From Streptomyces sp. NBC_00490 (GTDB lineage: Bacteria; Actinomycetota; Actinomycetes; Streptomycetales; Streptomycetaceae), in NCBI RefSeq assembly GCF_036013645.1, contig NZ_CP107869.1, positions 6,510,001-6,574,000 on the forward strand: a DNA stretch of 64,000 nucleotides, in the 5' to 3' direction. A program made the position numbers and the translations under genes. This document shows, in pieces, positions 1 through 8,289 of this stretch; position 1 is the first letter of the stretch; every line of letters begins with the position of its first letter. The notes beneath the pieces were generated by a model. It was not told the DNA's origin and did no database searches. It was given only the letters and a program-made list of their open reading frames with translations.

Positions 1-1051
1 GCCGTAGCGGCTCCACCGTGACGGTCGTACGACGGCCCCGGCGCCGCTGATGCCAGACCCCGGCCACCACACCGTCGACCAGCAGCAGCGGAAAGTTGCC
101 GGCCTGGCCGCCCGCCAGCGCCCGCCGGTACGCGGCACCGGGGAACAGCAGCTCACGCGACTGGGCGGCGATCCCGTACGCGTCGAAGTACGGCAGCAGC
201 CGCACACCCCGTACCCCGTCCCGATCCCGGCCCCCGTCCCCGGGGAACTCCGTGTCGCCCGCCACCACCCAGGCCGCCGTCCCCTCGAAGTCGACCTCCT
301 CGATCTCCCCGGCCTCCGCCATCCGCCCGAACAGCGCGCTCGACCAACCGCCGGGCGCCGCCAGCCACTTGGCGAACCACGCCGGGGTCCCGGGTCCGTA
401 GGCGTGCAGATACCGTCGTACGAGAGTCCGTACGGCGTCGTCCGCCGGCAGCGGGTCGAAGTGCGGTGGGCGGGTGTACGTCACCTTGCGGCCACGGTTG
501 GGGCCGAAGCACAGCGCGCCGGACCAGCCCGCCCGGTGCAGCACCTGCCGCCAGCGCGGCCACAGGGTCTGGAAGGCGGGCATCACCAGGTCACCGGCCC
601 AGGCGCCGGTGCACGCCACGACCTCCTCGCCCAGCTCGTCCACGGTCAGGCACACCCCGTCCAGGGCGTCCCCGATCGCCGCCACGATCTGCCCGGCCTG
701 CTCCTCGGTGACCCGTACGTCCGGCGCGAACACCGTCCCGGCCGGGACGGCCGGCAACGCGGCGCACCACAGTGGGAGTTCGGCCGTGGGCAGCAGATGG
801 ACGGTTCCGCGCGGGCCGTGCGTCTTCACCAGTGACCGGTCCTCCCAGAGCACCTCGCGCACGTGCGACCGTGTCGTCCCCTCGGTCCGCAACCCGATCG
901 ACAGCTCGGCCGCGGACAGCACCTGCGCATGCGCTCCGAGCATCGTGGCGACCACGTCGGCGACCGGGACGCCCGGCTTCGCGGGAGTGGCCAGGAACTG
1001 CCGTTCGAGTCGGCGTGCGCTCGCCTCGGCCCATGTGATCCTCAACGTCAT
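1..1051 (-). CDS. Winged-helix DNA-binding protein, AlkZ-like (HTH_42 family), partial at its C-terminus
   Basis: An uninterrupted frame runs from ATG at 1051 off the left edge, giving at least 350 residues. It starts MTLRITWAEASARRLERQFL and carries several winged-helix-type segments, ending with YFDAYGIAAQ and VDGVVAGVWHQRRRGR. These are typical of the HTH_42 family, which includes the crosslink DNA glycosylases AlkZ and YcaQ/AlkX. Members with the catalytic QxQ motif remove bulky or crosslinked N7-alkylguanine. Here the corresponding N-terminal segment reads LGAHAQVLSA, with His41-Ala-Gln43 in place of QxQ. Family membership is a sequence-level judgement; glycosylase activity is inference. 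The gene points away from uppS, and no partner is visible inside the window. Confidence 0.82.
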   Translation of the reverse strand, partial: MTLRITWAEASARRLERQFLATPAKPGVPVADVVATMLGAHAQVLSAAELSIGLRTEGTTRSHVREVLWEDRSLVKTHGPRGTVHLLPTAELPLWCAALPAVPAGTVFAPDVRVTEEQAGQIVAAIGDALDGVCLTVDELGEEVVACTGAWAGDLVMPAFQTLWPRWRQVLHRAGWSGALCFGPNRGRKVTYTRPPHFDPLPADDAVRTLVRRYLHAYGPGTPAWFAKWLAAPGGWSSALFGRMAEAGEIEEVDFEGTAAWVVAGDTEFPGDGGRDRDGVRGVRLLPYFDAYGIAAQSRELLFPGAAYRRALAGGQAGNFPLLLVDGVVAGVWHQRRRGRRTTVTVEPLR

Positions 1052-1793
1052 GCTGCGACGCTAGGCCGGAACGAGGTCAGTTCCTGTCCTCTATGGAGAC
1101 GCGTGGAGAGCGGCAGTCATCTTATTTGGGCAAATCGGGCAATCGTCGCATCAATGCCTCATCCCCCCTTCGTATCCATGGGATTCACGAGGTTTCCACA
1201 TCGTTATCACCGTCAACTCGCTTCTTACCTTGATCTCACGTAAGTTCGGACCAAGGTAATTCGCGTGAGCAAAGTTGCGCGGGCGGCACCGCGCGGCGGA
1301 GGGGGCTGCGCGGTGCGCTGCCTTCGCAGCTCACCGGCCTCCTCGTGGAATCGGCGCCCGGCGTCAAGCGGAGGTTCGCGGCCGGGTCACCCACCTGGGG
1401 GATGCGAGCACAAGTCGTCGTGCATCCGGCAAGCCGCCCCAAAGCCTCCGGATCCCTGTGGAATCCACCCGATTGCCTTGGGAATCCGCTGTGATTCGGC
1501 CATGAATCCTCCGTGAGCGGGGCCTTTCCAGGCCATCGGCCCGTCGCCGTCCGACTCCGGAGAGTAGTTGTGGCACGCCGATGCACGCAGCATCACTTAC
1601 GAAGGGTTATGGTGGAAACCCCCCCTCGGGCCGGTCCGTCTCCCCCCCCACGGACCGGCCCGTTTTTTTATGGGTCGACGTGCGGCTCCGCCCTGTTGGG
1701 TGACCGGCAACTCGACCCGGACTCAAGTCTTCCTCCACCACAGCGGTAGGCTTCCGCCCGCGGGGACCGCCGTACGGAGGGGCTGACAAGAAC
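1052..1793. other. Intergenic region with a small-RNA candidate, no protein gene seen
   Basis: This 742-base gap lies between the divergent AlkZ-like gene and uppS. The first ~150 bases are less GC-rich than the surroundings and probably hold the promoter of the leftward gene. Positions about 1265-1560 contain only overlapping short frames without codon bias. The last part holds the 6C-like RNA and its terminator, followed by the uppS promoter and leader. Confidence 0.6.
1565..1670 (+). ncRNA. 6C-like small RNA
   Basis: Two cytosine runs sit in a compact structured segment. A weak hairpin pairs GGGTT (1605-1609) with AACCC and is followed by seven C at 1619-1625. A 12-bp stem (1627-1638 with 1651-1662) then encloses a 12-nt loop containing eight consecutive C, and is followed by seven T at 1663-1669. 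Paired hairpins with at least six C are the hallmark of the actinobacterial 6C RNA motif. The last hairpin with the T tract is also a strong intrinsic terminator. The 5' end is not defined by the sequence. A plain terminator with a C-rich loop is the main alternative. Confidence 0.6.
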
Positions 1794-2567
1794 GTGAACC
1801 TGCGCGACAAGCTGCGCGGCCTGCTGGTCAGGCTGTACGCGCGCCGGGTGGAAGGCCACCTGGACCACGCTCAGGTGCCCAAGCACATCGGCGTCATCAT
1901 GGATGGCAACCGCCGCTGGGCGAAGGCCGCCGGCTCCACCACCGTGCACGGTCACCGCGCTGGAGCCGAGAAGATCGAGGAGTTCCTCGGCTGGTGCTCC
2001 GAGACCGATGTCGAGGTCGTCACCCTCTGGCTGCTGTCGACGGACAACTTCGACCGGCCCCAGGACGAGCTCGGCCCGCTGCTGGGCATCATCGAGGACG
2101 TCGTGCGCACCCTCGCCGCGGACGGCCGCTGGCGGGTGCACCACGTCGGCACCCCCGACCTGCTGCCCTCCCAGATGCAGCTGGCGCTGAAGGAGGCGGC
2201 GGAGGCGACGGCCCATGTCGACGGGATACTCGTCAACCTCGCCATCGGCTACGGCGGTCGCCAGGAGATCGTGGACGCCATGCGCTCGATGATGCTCGAC
2301 GCCGCCGACAAGGGGACCTCGCTCGAGGACCTCGCCGAGTCCGTCACCATCGATGCGATCGGCCGTCACCTCTACACCGGCGACCAGCCCCACCCCGACC
2401 TGGTGATCCGCACCAGCGGCGAGCAGCGGCTGTCCGGATTCATGCTGTGGCAGACGGCCCACTCCGAGTACTACTTCTGTGACGTTTTCTGGCCGGCCTT
2501 CCGCAAGGTCGACTTCCTTCGCGCCCTGCGCGACTACGCGGCGCGGCATCGCCGCTACGGCGGTTAG
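1794..2567 (+). CDS. uppS: Isoprenyl transferase (cis-prenyl diphosphate synthase, UppS family)
   Basis: The 257-residue protein adds isopentenyl units in cis to an allylic diphosphate to make the polyprenyl lipid carrier precursor or a shorter cis-prenyl diphosphate. The pyrophosphate-binding signature IGVIMDGNRRWAK is at residues 32-44. WLLSTDNF and the C-terminal RTSGEQRLSGFMLWQTAHSE motif complete the family pattern, and the length is normal. The GTG start at 1794 has GGAGG at 1776-1780, a rather long 13-nt spacing. Actinomycetes often have two such enzymes, one for long and one for short chains; the sequence alone does not tell me which this is. It follows the 6C-like RNA and reads toward phoH. 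Confidence 0.92.
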   Translation: MNLRDKLRGLLVRLYARRVEGHLDHAQVPKHIGVIMDGNRRWAKAAGSTTVHGHRAGAEKIEEFLGWCSETDVEVVTLWLLSTDNFDRPQDELGPLLGIIEDVVRTLAADGRWRVHHVGTPDLLPSQMQLALKEAAEATAHVDGILVNLAIGYGGRQEIVDAMRSMMLDAADKGTSLEDLAESVTIDAIGRHLYTGDQPHPDLVIRTSGEQRLSGFMLWQTAHSEYYFCDVFWPAFRKVDFLRALRDYAARHRRYGG

Positions 2568-2888
2568 GGCGCGCGGCAAGCGCCCCGTCTACCCCGTTTG
2601 GGGCGGAAGTAACAAGGAGTTCACCAGCGCGCCGTCATACGTACCGGCATGGCAGCGCATGTTCGAGGGCATAAGCCAAGCAGGTCGACACCCGAACCAC
2701 GGGTGTCGGATCTCAGCGGACGGCACCGGAGCCGTTCGCCCGGGAGGCCCTTTGCACCAGCTCGACCGTGCGGTTTCAGCACGGAAGAAGCAGTGGAGGG
2801 CCGGTCTCCGGCCCGTGCATCGCGGCCGTCGATCGGTCCAGCTCCACTCCGTCGCTCCCCGACCTCATCCGAGGGGGTACGTCCTTCC
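2568..2888 (+). other. Intergenic/leader region before the PIN-PhoH gene
   Basis: The 321 bases contain a short hairpin, CGCCCC...GGGGCG around 2580-2604, just after uppS, which could be a weak terminator. No conserved protein is evident. The PhoH reading frame stays open upstream to 2649, but that extension lacks recognisable protein features and is better read as 5' untranslated sequence. I recognise no known riboswitch here. Confidence 0.5.
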
Positions 2889-4214
2889 GTGGTGACCAGC
2901 ACAAAGCGCCGTATGCCAGACCGGCGCACCTATGTTCTCGACACCAGCGTTCTGCTGGCCGATCCGAGCGCCATGACCCGCTTCGACGAGCATGAAGTCG
3001 TGCTCCCGATTGTCGTGGTCACGGAACTGGAGGCCAAGAGGCACCATCCCGAACTCGGCTACTTCGCTCGGCAGGCACTTCGCCTGCTCGACGATTTCCG
3101 GGTGCGGCACGGCCGTCTCGACGCCCCCATCCCGGTCGGGGACCTGGGCGGAACCGTCCGTGTCGAGCTCAATCACTCGGACCCCAGCGTGCTGCCCAGC
3201 GGCTACCGCCTGGGGGACAACGACTCCCGCATCCTCGCGGTCGCCCGCAATCTGCAGGCCGAGGGATTCGACGTCACCGTCGTCTCGAAGGACCTCCCGC
3301 TCAGGATCAAGGCGTCCTCGGTCGGGCTCCTCGCCGAGGAGTACCGCGCCGAACTCGCCATCACGGGCTCCTCCGGCTGGACCGGAATGTCCGAACTGAC
3401 CCTGCCGGGCGAACAGGTGGACATCCTCTTCGAGGAAGGCCATGTGTACGTCCCCGAGGCCGCCGACCTGCCCGTGCACACGGGTCTGACGATCCAGTCC
3501 GAGCGCGGCAAGGCACTGGGGCGGGTCAGTCCCGAGGGCAACATCCGCCTGGTGCGCGGTGACCGGGAGGCGTTCGGCATCAAGGGGCGCAGCGCGGAGC
3601 AGCGCATCGCGCTGGACATCCTGCTCGACCCGGACATCGGGATCGTGTCGATGGGAGGCCGCGCCGGCACCGGCAAGTCGGCACTCGCGCTGTGCGCGGG
3701 TCTGGAGGCGGTCCTGGAGCGCCAACAGCACAAGAAGGTGATGGTCTTCCGTCCGCTGTACGCGGTCGGCGGGCAGGAACTCGGCTATCTGCCGGGCTCC
3801 GAGTCCGAGAAGATGAGCCCCTGGGCGCAGGCGGTCTTCGACACGCTGTCCGCGGTCGCCAGCCGCGAGGTCATCGAGGAGGTCACCGCACGCGGGATGC
3901 TCGAGGTCCTGCCCCTCACCCACATCCGCGGACGCTCGCTGCACGACGCGTTCGTGATCGTGGACGAGGCGCAGTCGCTGGAACGGAATGTGCTTCTCAC
4001 CGTTCTGTCCCGAATCGGTGCCAATTCGCGGGTGGTGCTCACCCATGACGTGGCCCAGCGGGACAATCTGAGGGTGGGTCGCTACGACGGTGTCGTCGCC
4101 GTCGTGGAGAAGCTGAAGGGGCATCCGCTCTTCGCCCACGTCACACTGACGCGGTCCGAGAGGTCCCAGATCGCCGCCCTTGTGACCGAAATGCTGGAGG
4201 ACGGGCAGATCTGA
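2889..4214 (+). CDS. PIN domain-PhoH ATPase fusion (PhoH2 family)
   Basis: The 441-residue protein joins an N-terminal PIN-type ribonuclease domain (about residues 10-140) to a C-terminal PhoH ATPase domain. The PIN domain shows [13 protein letters not shown], a conserved Glu in [10 protein letters not shown], and a GDNDSRIL acidic motif. The ATPase has a Walker A sequence [13 protein letters not shown] and a Walker B-like [10 protein letters not shown]. Known PhoH2 proteins couple RNA unwinding to RNA cleavage. The frame is open to 2649, but homologues as I remember them start at [16 protein letters not shown] 2889 (or 2892) has GAGGGGG at 2871-2877. The gene is monocistronic and no antitoxin-like gene precedes it. 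Confidence 0.9.
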   Translation: MVTSTKRRMPDRRTYVLDTSVLLADPSAMTRFDEHEVVLPIVVVTELEAKRHHPELGYFARQALRLLDDFRVRHGRLDAPIPVGDLGGTVRVELNHSDPSVLPSGYRLGDNDSRILAVARNLQAEGFDVTVVSKDLPLRIKASSVGLLAEEYRAELAITGSSGWTGMSELTLPGEQVDILFEEGHVYVPEAADLPVHTGLTIQSERGKALGRVSPEGNIRLVRGDREAFGIKGRSAEQRIALDILLDPDIGIVSMGGRAGTGKSALALCAGLEAVLERQQHKKVMVFRPLYAVGGQELGYLPGSESEKMSPWAQAVFDTLSAVASREVIEEVTARGMLEVLPLTHIRGRSLHDAFVIVDEAQSLERNVLLTVLSRIGANSRVVLTHDVAQRDNLRVGRYDGVVAVVEKLKGHPLFAHVTLTRSERSQIAALVTEMLEDGQI

Positions 4215-4633
4215 CCCTGTCGTACAACTTCACAAGGGTTACGCAGTAGTTGGCGCCGTCCGGAAAGGCAATGAGCCTAGCCGGGCGGCGCCTCGGTGTG
4301 TGTGGCTTTCCTGAAATCCCTAGGGGCAAACGAGGTGTGAGCTTTCACACGCAACTCAGAATTGCCACTCGGCGTCCGCTTGCGGCAGAGTCTCATTCCT
4401 GTCAGGCCCCGCATACGACACACCTGTACCCCCAGCGGTACGGCACCACAGCACCACCAGCTTCAACTCCATAGCCGACGTCGTATGCCGCCCGAGCACC
4501 ATGCGGCGCCTCCCTCACGGGAGTTGCCCACCGGGCCCGAACCTCCCGTGACCCAGCAGTTGGGAGGTCAGCGCCAGGGGCAAGATTGCGTCCGCCAGGG
4601 TCACCGAAGCGGGCGATGCTGGAAGGAAACCGT
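4215..4633 (+). other. Intergenic and leader region before the transglycosylase gene
   Basis: No protein gene is evident in these 419 bases. The segment contains a less GC-rich stretch around 4340-4400, a likely promoter area, and near its end a set of alternating complementary segments described separately. I looked for the c-di-AMP (ydaO) riboswitch that often precedes actinobacterial cell-wall hydrolase genes and could not find its conserved core. Confidence 0.5.
4510..4567 (+). promoter_or_regulatory. Leader with mutually exclusive hairpins (attenuator-like)
   Basis: Four segments alternate: A CTCCC 4510-4514, B GGGAG 4519-4523, C CTCCC 4543-4547, D GGGAG 4562-4566. A:B forms a 5-bp tetraloop hairpin, C:D a 6-bp hairpin (4542-4547 with 4562-4567), and B:C an 8-bp hairpin (4516-4523 with 4543-4550). 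B:C excludes both of the others. This is the geometry of an attenuator or riboswitch expression platform. It lies about 65 nt before the start codon. No T tract follows D, so if real it would act on translation or on RNA stability. Confidence 0.35.
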
Positions 4634-5320
4634 GTGAGTCCGATTTCGGTCCGGGGATTCGCAGTGGCCTCTGCCACCGCGGTCACCGCTGTCGGAAGCG
4701 TCGTCGGCGTTGCCTCGGGCAGCACCGCGCAGACGAACGACGCCGAGGCGGCAGTAGCCGATTCGACGCTCCTCGCGGACATACCCGCGGGCCAGCAGGC
4801 CCAGGTGCAGACCGCGTCCCTGACGCAGCAGGCCAATGTCCAGGCCATCGCCGCCGACGCGAGCGCGAAGAAGGATGCCGAGGAATCGGCTCGCAAGGCT
4901 GCTGCCAAGTCGGCTGTCGAGAAGAAGGAAGCCGCCGAAAAGGCGGCGAAGGAAGCCAAGGAGCGCGCCGAGGTCAAGGCCGCCGCCGCGTCCCGGAGCT
5001 CCTCCAGCTTCCCGGTCCAGAGCTCGTACTCCACCGCGCAGATCCAGGCGATGGCGCGCCAGATGGTGCCGAGCGGCCAGTGGACGTGCTTCAGCAACAT
5101 CGTGGACCACGAGTCCAGCTGGAACTACACGGCGGTCAACGCCTCCTCCGGCGCCTACGGTCTCTTCCAGGCACTGCCCGGCTCCAAGATGTCCTCCGTC
5201 GCCGACGACTGGCGGACCAACCCGGCCACCCAGATCAAGTGGGGCCTCAACTACATGGACAGCCGCTACGGCAGCCCGTGCGAGGCCTGGTCCTTCTGGC
5301 AGGCCAACAACTGGTACTAG
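4634..5320 (+). CDS. Secreted lytic transglycosylase (SLT domain) with coiled-coil linker
   Basis: The 228-residue protein has an N-terminal signal peptide (VSPISVRGFAVASATAVTAV, cleavage probably after the SGSTA region). An Ala/Lys/Glu-rich helical segment follows (about residues 75-125, AKKDAEESARKAAAKS...), then a C-terminal lysozyme-like SLT domain. The catalytic Glu is in VDHESSWNY, followed by the AYGLFQALPGSKM motif. It should cleave peptidoglycan glycan strands outside the membrane. GTG 4634 is chosen because GGAAGGA at 4621-4627 is 6 nt upstream and the signal peptide begins there. An in-frame upstream start at 4586 adds residues that do not fit a signal peptide. Confidence 0.9.
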   Translation: MSPISVRGFAVASATAVTAVGSVVGVASGSTAQTNDAEAAVADSTLLADIPAGQQAQVQTASLTQQANVQAIAADASAKKDAEESARKAAAKSAVEKKEAAEKAAKEAKERAEVKAAAASRSSSSFPVQSSYSTAQIQAMARQMVPSGQWTCFSNIVDHESSWNYTAVNASSGAYGLFQALPGSKMSSVADDWRTNPATQIKWGLNYMDSRYGSPCEAWSFWQANNWY

Positions 5321-5355
5321 AGCCGCCCGGCTCCGGCCGACGCTCAACCCCGCGC

Positions 5356-5387
5356 AGCCCCTCACCGTCCTACGGTGGGGGGCTTTC
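5356..5387 (+). terminator. Intrinsic terminator after the transglycosylase gene
   Basis: A 12-bp stem pairs 5356-5367 with 5373-5384 around a 5-nt loop, followed by a short TTT. It sits 35 nt after the stop codon. Confidence 0.8.
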
Positions 5388-5472
5388 GCCCTGTTGTACG
5401 GTCTGACGGACGACTCACGGGCTCCAGGGGGGAGTGGTGGGCAAAGACGGGGGAAAAGGACGGACACGGATC

Positions 5473-6795
5473 ATGTCGCGAGTGCCTGGGTGGCTCGGCC
5501 GGCTCGGCCACGGACTGACCGAGATGGGTGACCGGTTGGACGAGCGCCGCGCGGAGGCGGAGCGCGAGGAGGAGGCCCCGCCTCCCGACGAGCCCCCGCC
5601 GCCCTACGAAGCGCCCCCCGCCGCGGTACCCCGCCCTGATCCCGCGCAGGCGGTCCCGTGGGGCATGCGCGTCGCCGCCGAGGCCGGCTGGCGACTGCTC
5701 GTCCTGGCGGGCACGGTCTGGGTCCTCATGCGGGTCATCAGCGCCGTACAACTCGTCGTGCTCGCCTTCGTGGCCGCGCTGCTGATCACCGCGCTGCTCC
5801 AGCCGACGGTGGCATGGCTGCGGCGCTACGGCGTCCCGCGCGGCCTCGCGACCGCGCTCACCGCGATCCTCGGCTTCGTCGTGATGGGCCTGATCGGCTG
5901 GTTCGTGACCTGGCAGGTCATGGAGAACATCGACAACGTCTCCGACCAGGTCCAGGACGGCATCGACGAGTTGCGCAACTGGCTGCTCAACAGCCCGTTC
6001 CATGTCACGGACAAGCAGATCAACGACATCGCCGAGAACCTGCGGGAGGCGGTCGGCGCGAACACGGACCAGATCACGTCGGCCGGTCTGGAAGGTGTGA
6101 CGGTCGTCGTCGAGGCGCTGACGGGCATCCTGCTCGCCGCCTTCTCCACGCTCTTCCTGCTCTACGACGGAAAGCGTATCTGGGAGTGGACGCTGAGGCT
6201 GGTGCCGGCGGCGGCGCGGCCGGGCGTCGCGGGTGCGGGCCCGCGCGCGTGGCGAACGCTGACGGCCTATGTGCGCGGCACGGTGATAGTGGCTCTGATC
6301 GACGCCATCTTCATCGGCCTCGGCATCTACTTCCTGGGTGTCCCGATGGCCGTCCCGCTGGCGGTCTTCATCTTCCTGTTCGCGTTCATCCCGCTGGTGG
6401 GCGCGGTCGTCTCGGGCGCGCTGGCGGTGGTGGTCGCGCTGGTGACCCAGGGCGTCTTCACGGCGGTCATGTCCCTCGCGGTCGTGCTGGCGGTGCAGCA
6501 GATCGAGGGACACATCCTGCAGCCGTTCATCCTGGGCCGCGCGGTCCGGGTCCACCCGCTGGCCGTGGTTCTGTCCGTCGCCGCGGGCGGCATGATCGCC
6601 GGGATCGGCGGTGCGGTGGTCGCGGTGCCGTTGGTCGCGGTCACGAACACCGTGGTCGGCTATCTGCGGTCGTACTCCCAGGAGCAGACCCTGAAGCAGT
6701 CCCCCCGACCGAGAGGCGCCACGGCGTCGGACATCGCCCCCGTGACCCCCGCGGACGACCCCGCCCCCAAGGACGGCCCCGCCGATCTAGGGTGA
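5473..6795 (+). CDS. AI-2E family transporter (PerM/YdiK-like exporter)
   Basis: The 440-residue integral membrane protein belongs to the AI-2E/PerM family. A Pro-rich cytoplasmic N-terminus (PPPDEPPPPYEAPP) precedes about eight hydrophobic segments. These include LLVLAGTVWVLMRVISAVQL, ALTAILGFVVMGLIGWFVTW and the family-typical C-terminal loop FAFIPLVGAVVSGALAV ... QQIEGHILQPFILGRAV. Members export small molecules or act as antiporters; the substrate here is unknown. The frame begins at GTG 5434, but ATG 5473 (MSRVPGWLGRLG) looks the more likely start, since no ribosome site is well spaced for 5434. The gene stands alone between two hairpin or regulatory regions. Confidence 0.88.
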   Translation: MSRVPGWLGRLGHGLTEMGDRLDERRAEAEREEEAPPPDEPPPPYEAPPAAVPRPDPAQAVPWGMRVAAEAGWRLLVLAGTVWVLMRVISAVQLVVLAFVAALLITALLQPTVAWLRRYGVPRGLATALTAILGFVVMGLIGWFVTWQVMENIDNVSDQVQDGIDELRNWLLNSPFHVTDKQINDIAENLREAVGANTDQITSAGLEGVTVVVEALTGILLAAFSTLFLLYDGKRIWEWTLRLVPAAARPGVAGAGPRAWRTLTAYVRGTVIVALIDAIFIGLGIYFLGVPMAVPLAVFIFLFAFIPLVGAVVSGALAVVVALVTQGVFTAVMSLAVVLAVQQIEGHILQPFILGRAVRVHPLAVVLSVAAGGMIAGIGGAVVAVPLVAVTNTVVGYLRSYSQEQTLKQSPRPRGATASDIAPVTPADDPAPKDGPADLG

Positions 6796-6965
6796 GAATC
6801 GTTCAAATGAGCGCCGAACAAAGCGAATTGAACGGCTCCAGGCTTCAATTTCCGACAGCTGGGAGCAGCTCGGAATAACCCGGCCGAAATATGCCCCACG
6901 GCTGATACACATACCCCCCTCAGCGCTACGCGCCAGGCGTATGTGCGAAATGCCAGGGGGAAGTG
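6796..6965 (+). promoter_or_regulatory. Inverted-repeat-rich promoter region of the DUF4388/roadblock operon
   Basis: This gap is AT-richer than its surroundings. It contains GTTCAA at 6801-6806 with TTGAAC at 6828-6833, another TTCAA at 6844-6848, and a 15-nt inverted repeat TACGC-gccag-GCGTA at 6927-6941. The last of these lies close to the AGGGGG ribosome site (6955-6960). They are candidate operators; no regulator is identified. Confidence 0.35.
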
Positions 6966-7820
6966 ATGTCGGGCCTCCGCGACCCCCTCGACCTCGACCA
7001 GGTCGGTCACGACCTGCTGGCACACGCCCTGACGCAGTGTGGGCGTGAGGAGTTCACCGGGGAACTGAGAGTGGCCGGTGCGCCCGGCGGCACCCTCCAT
7101 CTGCGCAACGGCCTCGTCGTGGGCGCGCAGAGTCCCGGCGCCCCCGGCCCGGAGGCGCTGCTGCTGCGCTCGGGCCGGGTCAGCGGGGAGGAGTGGGCCG
7201 CGCTGGTACGGGAGTCGGGCGGCGAGCGCTGGCCGGCGGCCCGGCTGATCGCGCGCGGCTACGCCGGGGCCGCCCAGCTCAAGGTCGTGTGTGTGATGGC
7301 GCTGCACGACGCCGTGTTCGCCGTGCTCGCGGGCCGGGTGCACGGCTGTGAACGGGCCCCCGAGACCGAGCCGTTCGCCACGATCGCCGTCGGCGAGACC
7401 TCGAACCGGCTGCTCCAGGAAGGCACCCGCAGGCTCGCCGCCCTGGCCGCGCTGCCCCACCCCGTGCACCCCGACCGGGAGCGCCCGCATCCGGTCCCGG
7501 GCATGGACGCCGGCCCCCTCACCGCGCCGCAACGCGAGCTGCTCGCCCACGCCGACGGCCGCAGCACCGCCCGTGACCTGGCCTTCCGCACCGGGCGCGG
7601 CGTCTACACCGTCACCGTCGAGATGGCCCGACTGCTCGGCGAGGGCCTCCTGGAGCTGGCCGCGGCACCCACCCCGATCCCGGTCCGGCCCGTCCCCGAC
7701 GGCCAGGGGGTGCGGCAGCGCGATCCGTCGCCTCCCACCGCCCCGCCGCTCGTCCCCGGCACCCTGCCCCGCCGTAAACCCGGCGGATTCTTCCGGATGC
7801 GAAACGGAGCCCCCCAATGA
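6966..7820 (+). CDS. DUF4388-like/winged-helix protein, first gene of a roadblock cassette
   Basis: The 284-residue protein is soluble. Residues about 20-120 look like a DUF4388 (PatA-type) domain: EFTGELRVAGAPGGTLHLRNGLVVGAQ...EALLLRSGRVSGEEW. That domain often accompanies MglA/MglB-like GTPase systems. Residues about 180-230 (LTAPQRELLAHADGRSTARD...VTVEMARLLGEGLLEL) look like a winged helix. The C-terminus is Pro-rich. ATG 6966 is 5 nt after AGGGGG; GTG 6963 would be too close. The next gene is 78 nt downstream and its product is roadblock-type, so a signalling complex is plausible. The domain calls are by eye and the function is unknown. Confidence 0.65.
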   Translation: MSGLRDPLDLDQVGHDLLAHALTQCGREEFTGELRVAGAPGGTLHLRNGLVVGAQSPGAPGPEALLLRSGRVSGEEWAALVRESGGERWPAARLIARGYAGAAQLKVVCVMALHDAVFAVLAGRVHGCERAPETEPFATIAVGETSNRLLQEGTRRLAALAALPHPVHPDRERPHPVPGMDAGPLTAPQRELLAHADGRSTARDLAFRTGRGVYTVTVEMARLLGEGLLELAAAPTPIPVRPVPDGQGVRQRDPSPPTAPPLVPGTLPRRKPGGFFRMRNGAPQ

Positions 7821-7898
7821 GAGCCCGAATGAGCCCGAAAGAGAGCCCTCGAATGAAGAAGCCGAACAGATCCGAACAGAAATAGGGGAGTTGAATAC

Positions 7899-8285
7899 AT
7901 GGATCACGAAGCACTGGCACGGGAAATGCGTGGACTGCGGGAACAGGTGACCGGCATCACCGACACGGCGGTCGCCGCCGCCGACGGACTGCTCATCGCG
8001 GCGGACACCGCCGACTCCATCGATCCGGAGGGCCTCGCCGCCCTCGCCGCGGCCGGCCTCGGACTCGCCCGCCGTACCGCCCAGGCGACCGCCCGGGGCA
8101 CCCTGCGCCAGACCGTGGCCTACGGCAGTCACGGCTGTGCGGCGTTCTACGCGGTCGGTGACACCGCCCTCATGGTCGTCCTCGGCGACGAGGGCATGGA
8201 CGTGGACCGACTGCACCGGGCGACCCAGCCCGCTCTCGACCGTATCGGCTCGATCCTGACGCACAAGGCAGCGGAAGGAGTCTGA
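7899..8285 (+). CDS. Roadblock/LC7 domain protein
   Basis: The 128-residue protein has the roadblock/LC7 layout: an N-terminal helix (ALAREMRGLREQVTGI) and a strand with an acidic start (TAVAAADGLLIAAD). A helix follows (PEGLAALAAAGLGLARRTAQ), then strands around CAAFYAVGDTALMVVLGDEGMDVDRLH. Actinobacterial relatives (CvnB of the conservons, MglB elsewhere) bind or regulate small Ras-like GTPases. Unlike a conservon, no sensor kinase, DUF742 protein or GTPase lies next to it. The ribosome site GGGGAG is 9 nt before the ATG. It is probably cotranscribed with the flanking genes (4-nt gap to the next). Confidence 0.85.
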   Translation: MDHEALAREMRGLREQVTGITDTAVAAADGLLIAADTADSIDPEGLAALAAAGLGLARRTAQATARGTLRQTVAYGSHGCAAFYAVGDTALMVVLGDEGMDVDRLHRATQPALDRIGSILTHKAAEGV

Positions 8286-8289
8286 AGGG

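Noticed and set aside
2649..2888. 80-residue N-terminal extension of the PIN-PhoH protein
   Set aside because: The extension has no homology-like features, while GTG 2889 has a ribosome site and precedes the PIN motif directly.
2889..4214. VapBC-PhoH2 toxin-antitoxin operon
   Set aside because: Only the PIN-PhoH gene is present; no antitoxin-like frame precedes it.
4215..4633. c-di-AMP (ydaO-type) riboswitch upstream of the transglycosylase gene
   Set aside because: The conserved core and the usual pseudo-symmetric arrangement could not be found; only the alternating hairpins are supported.
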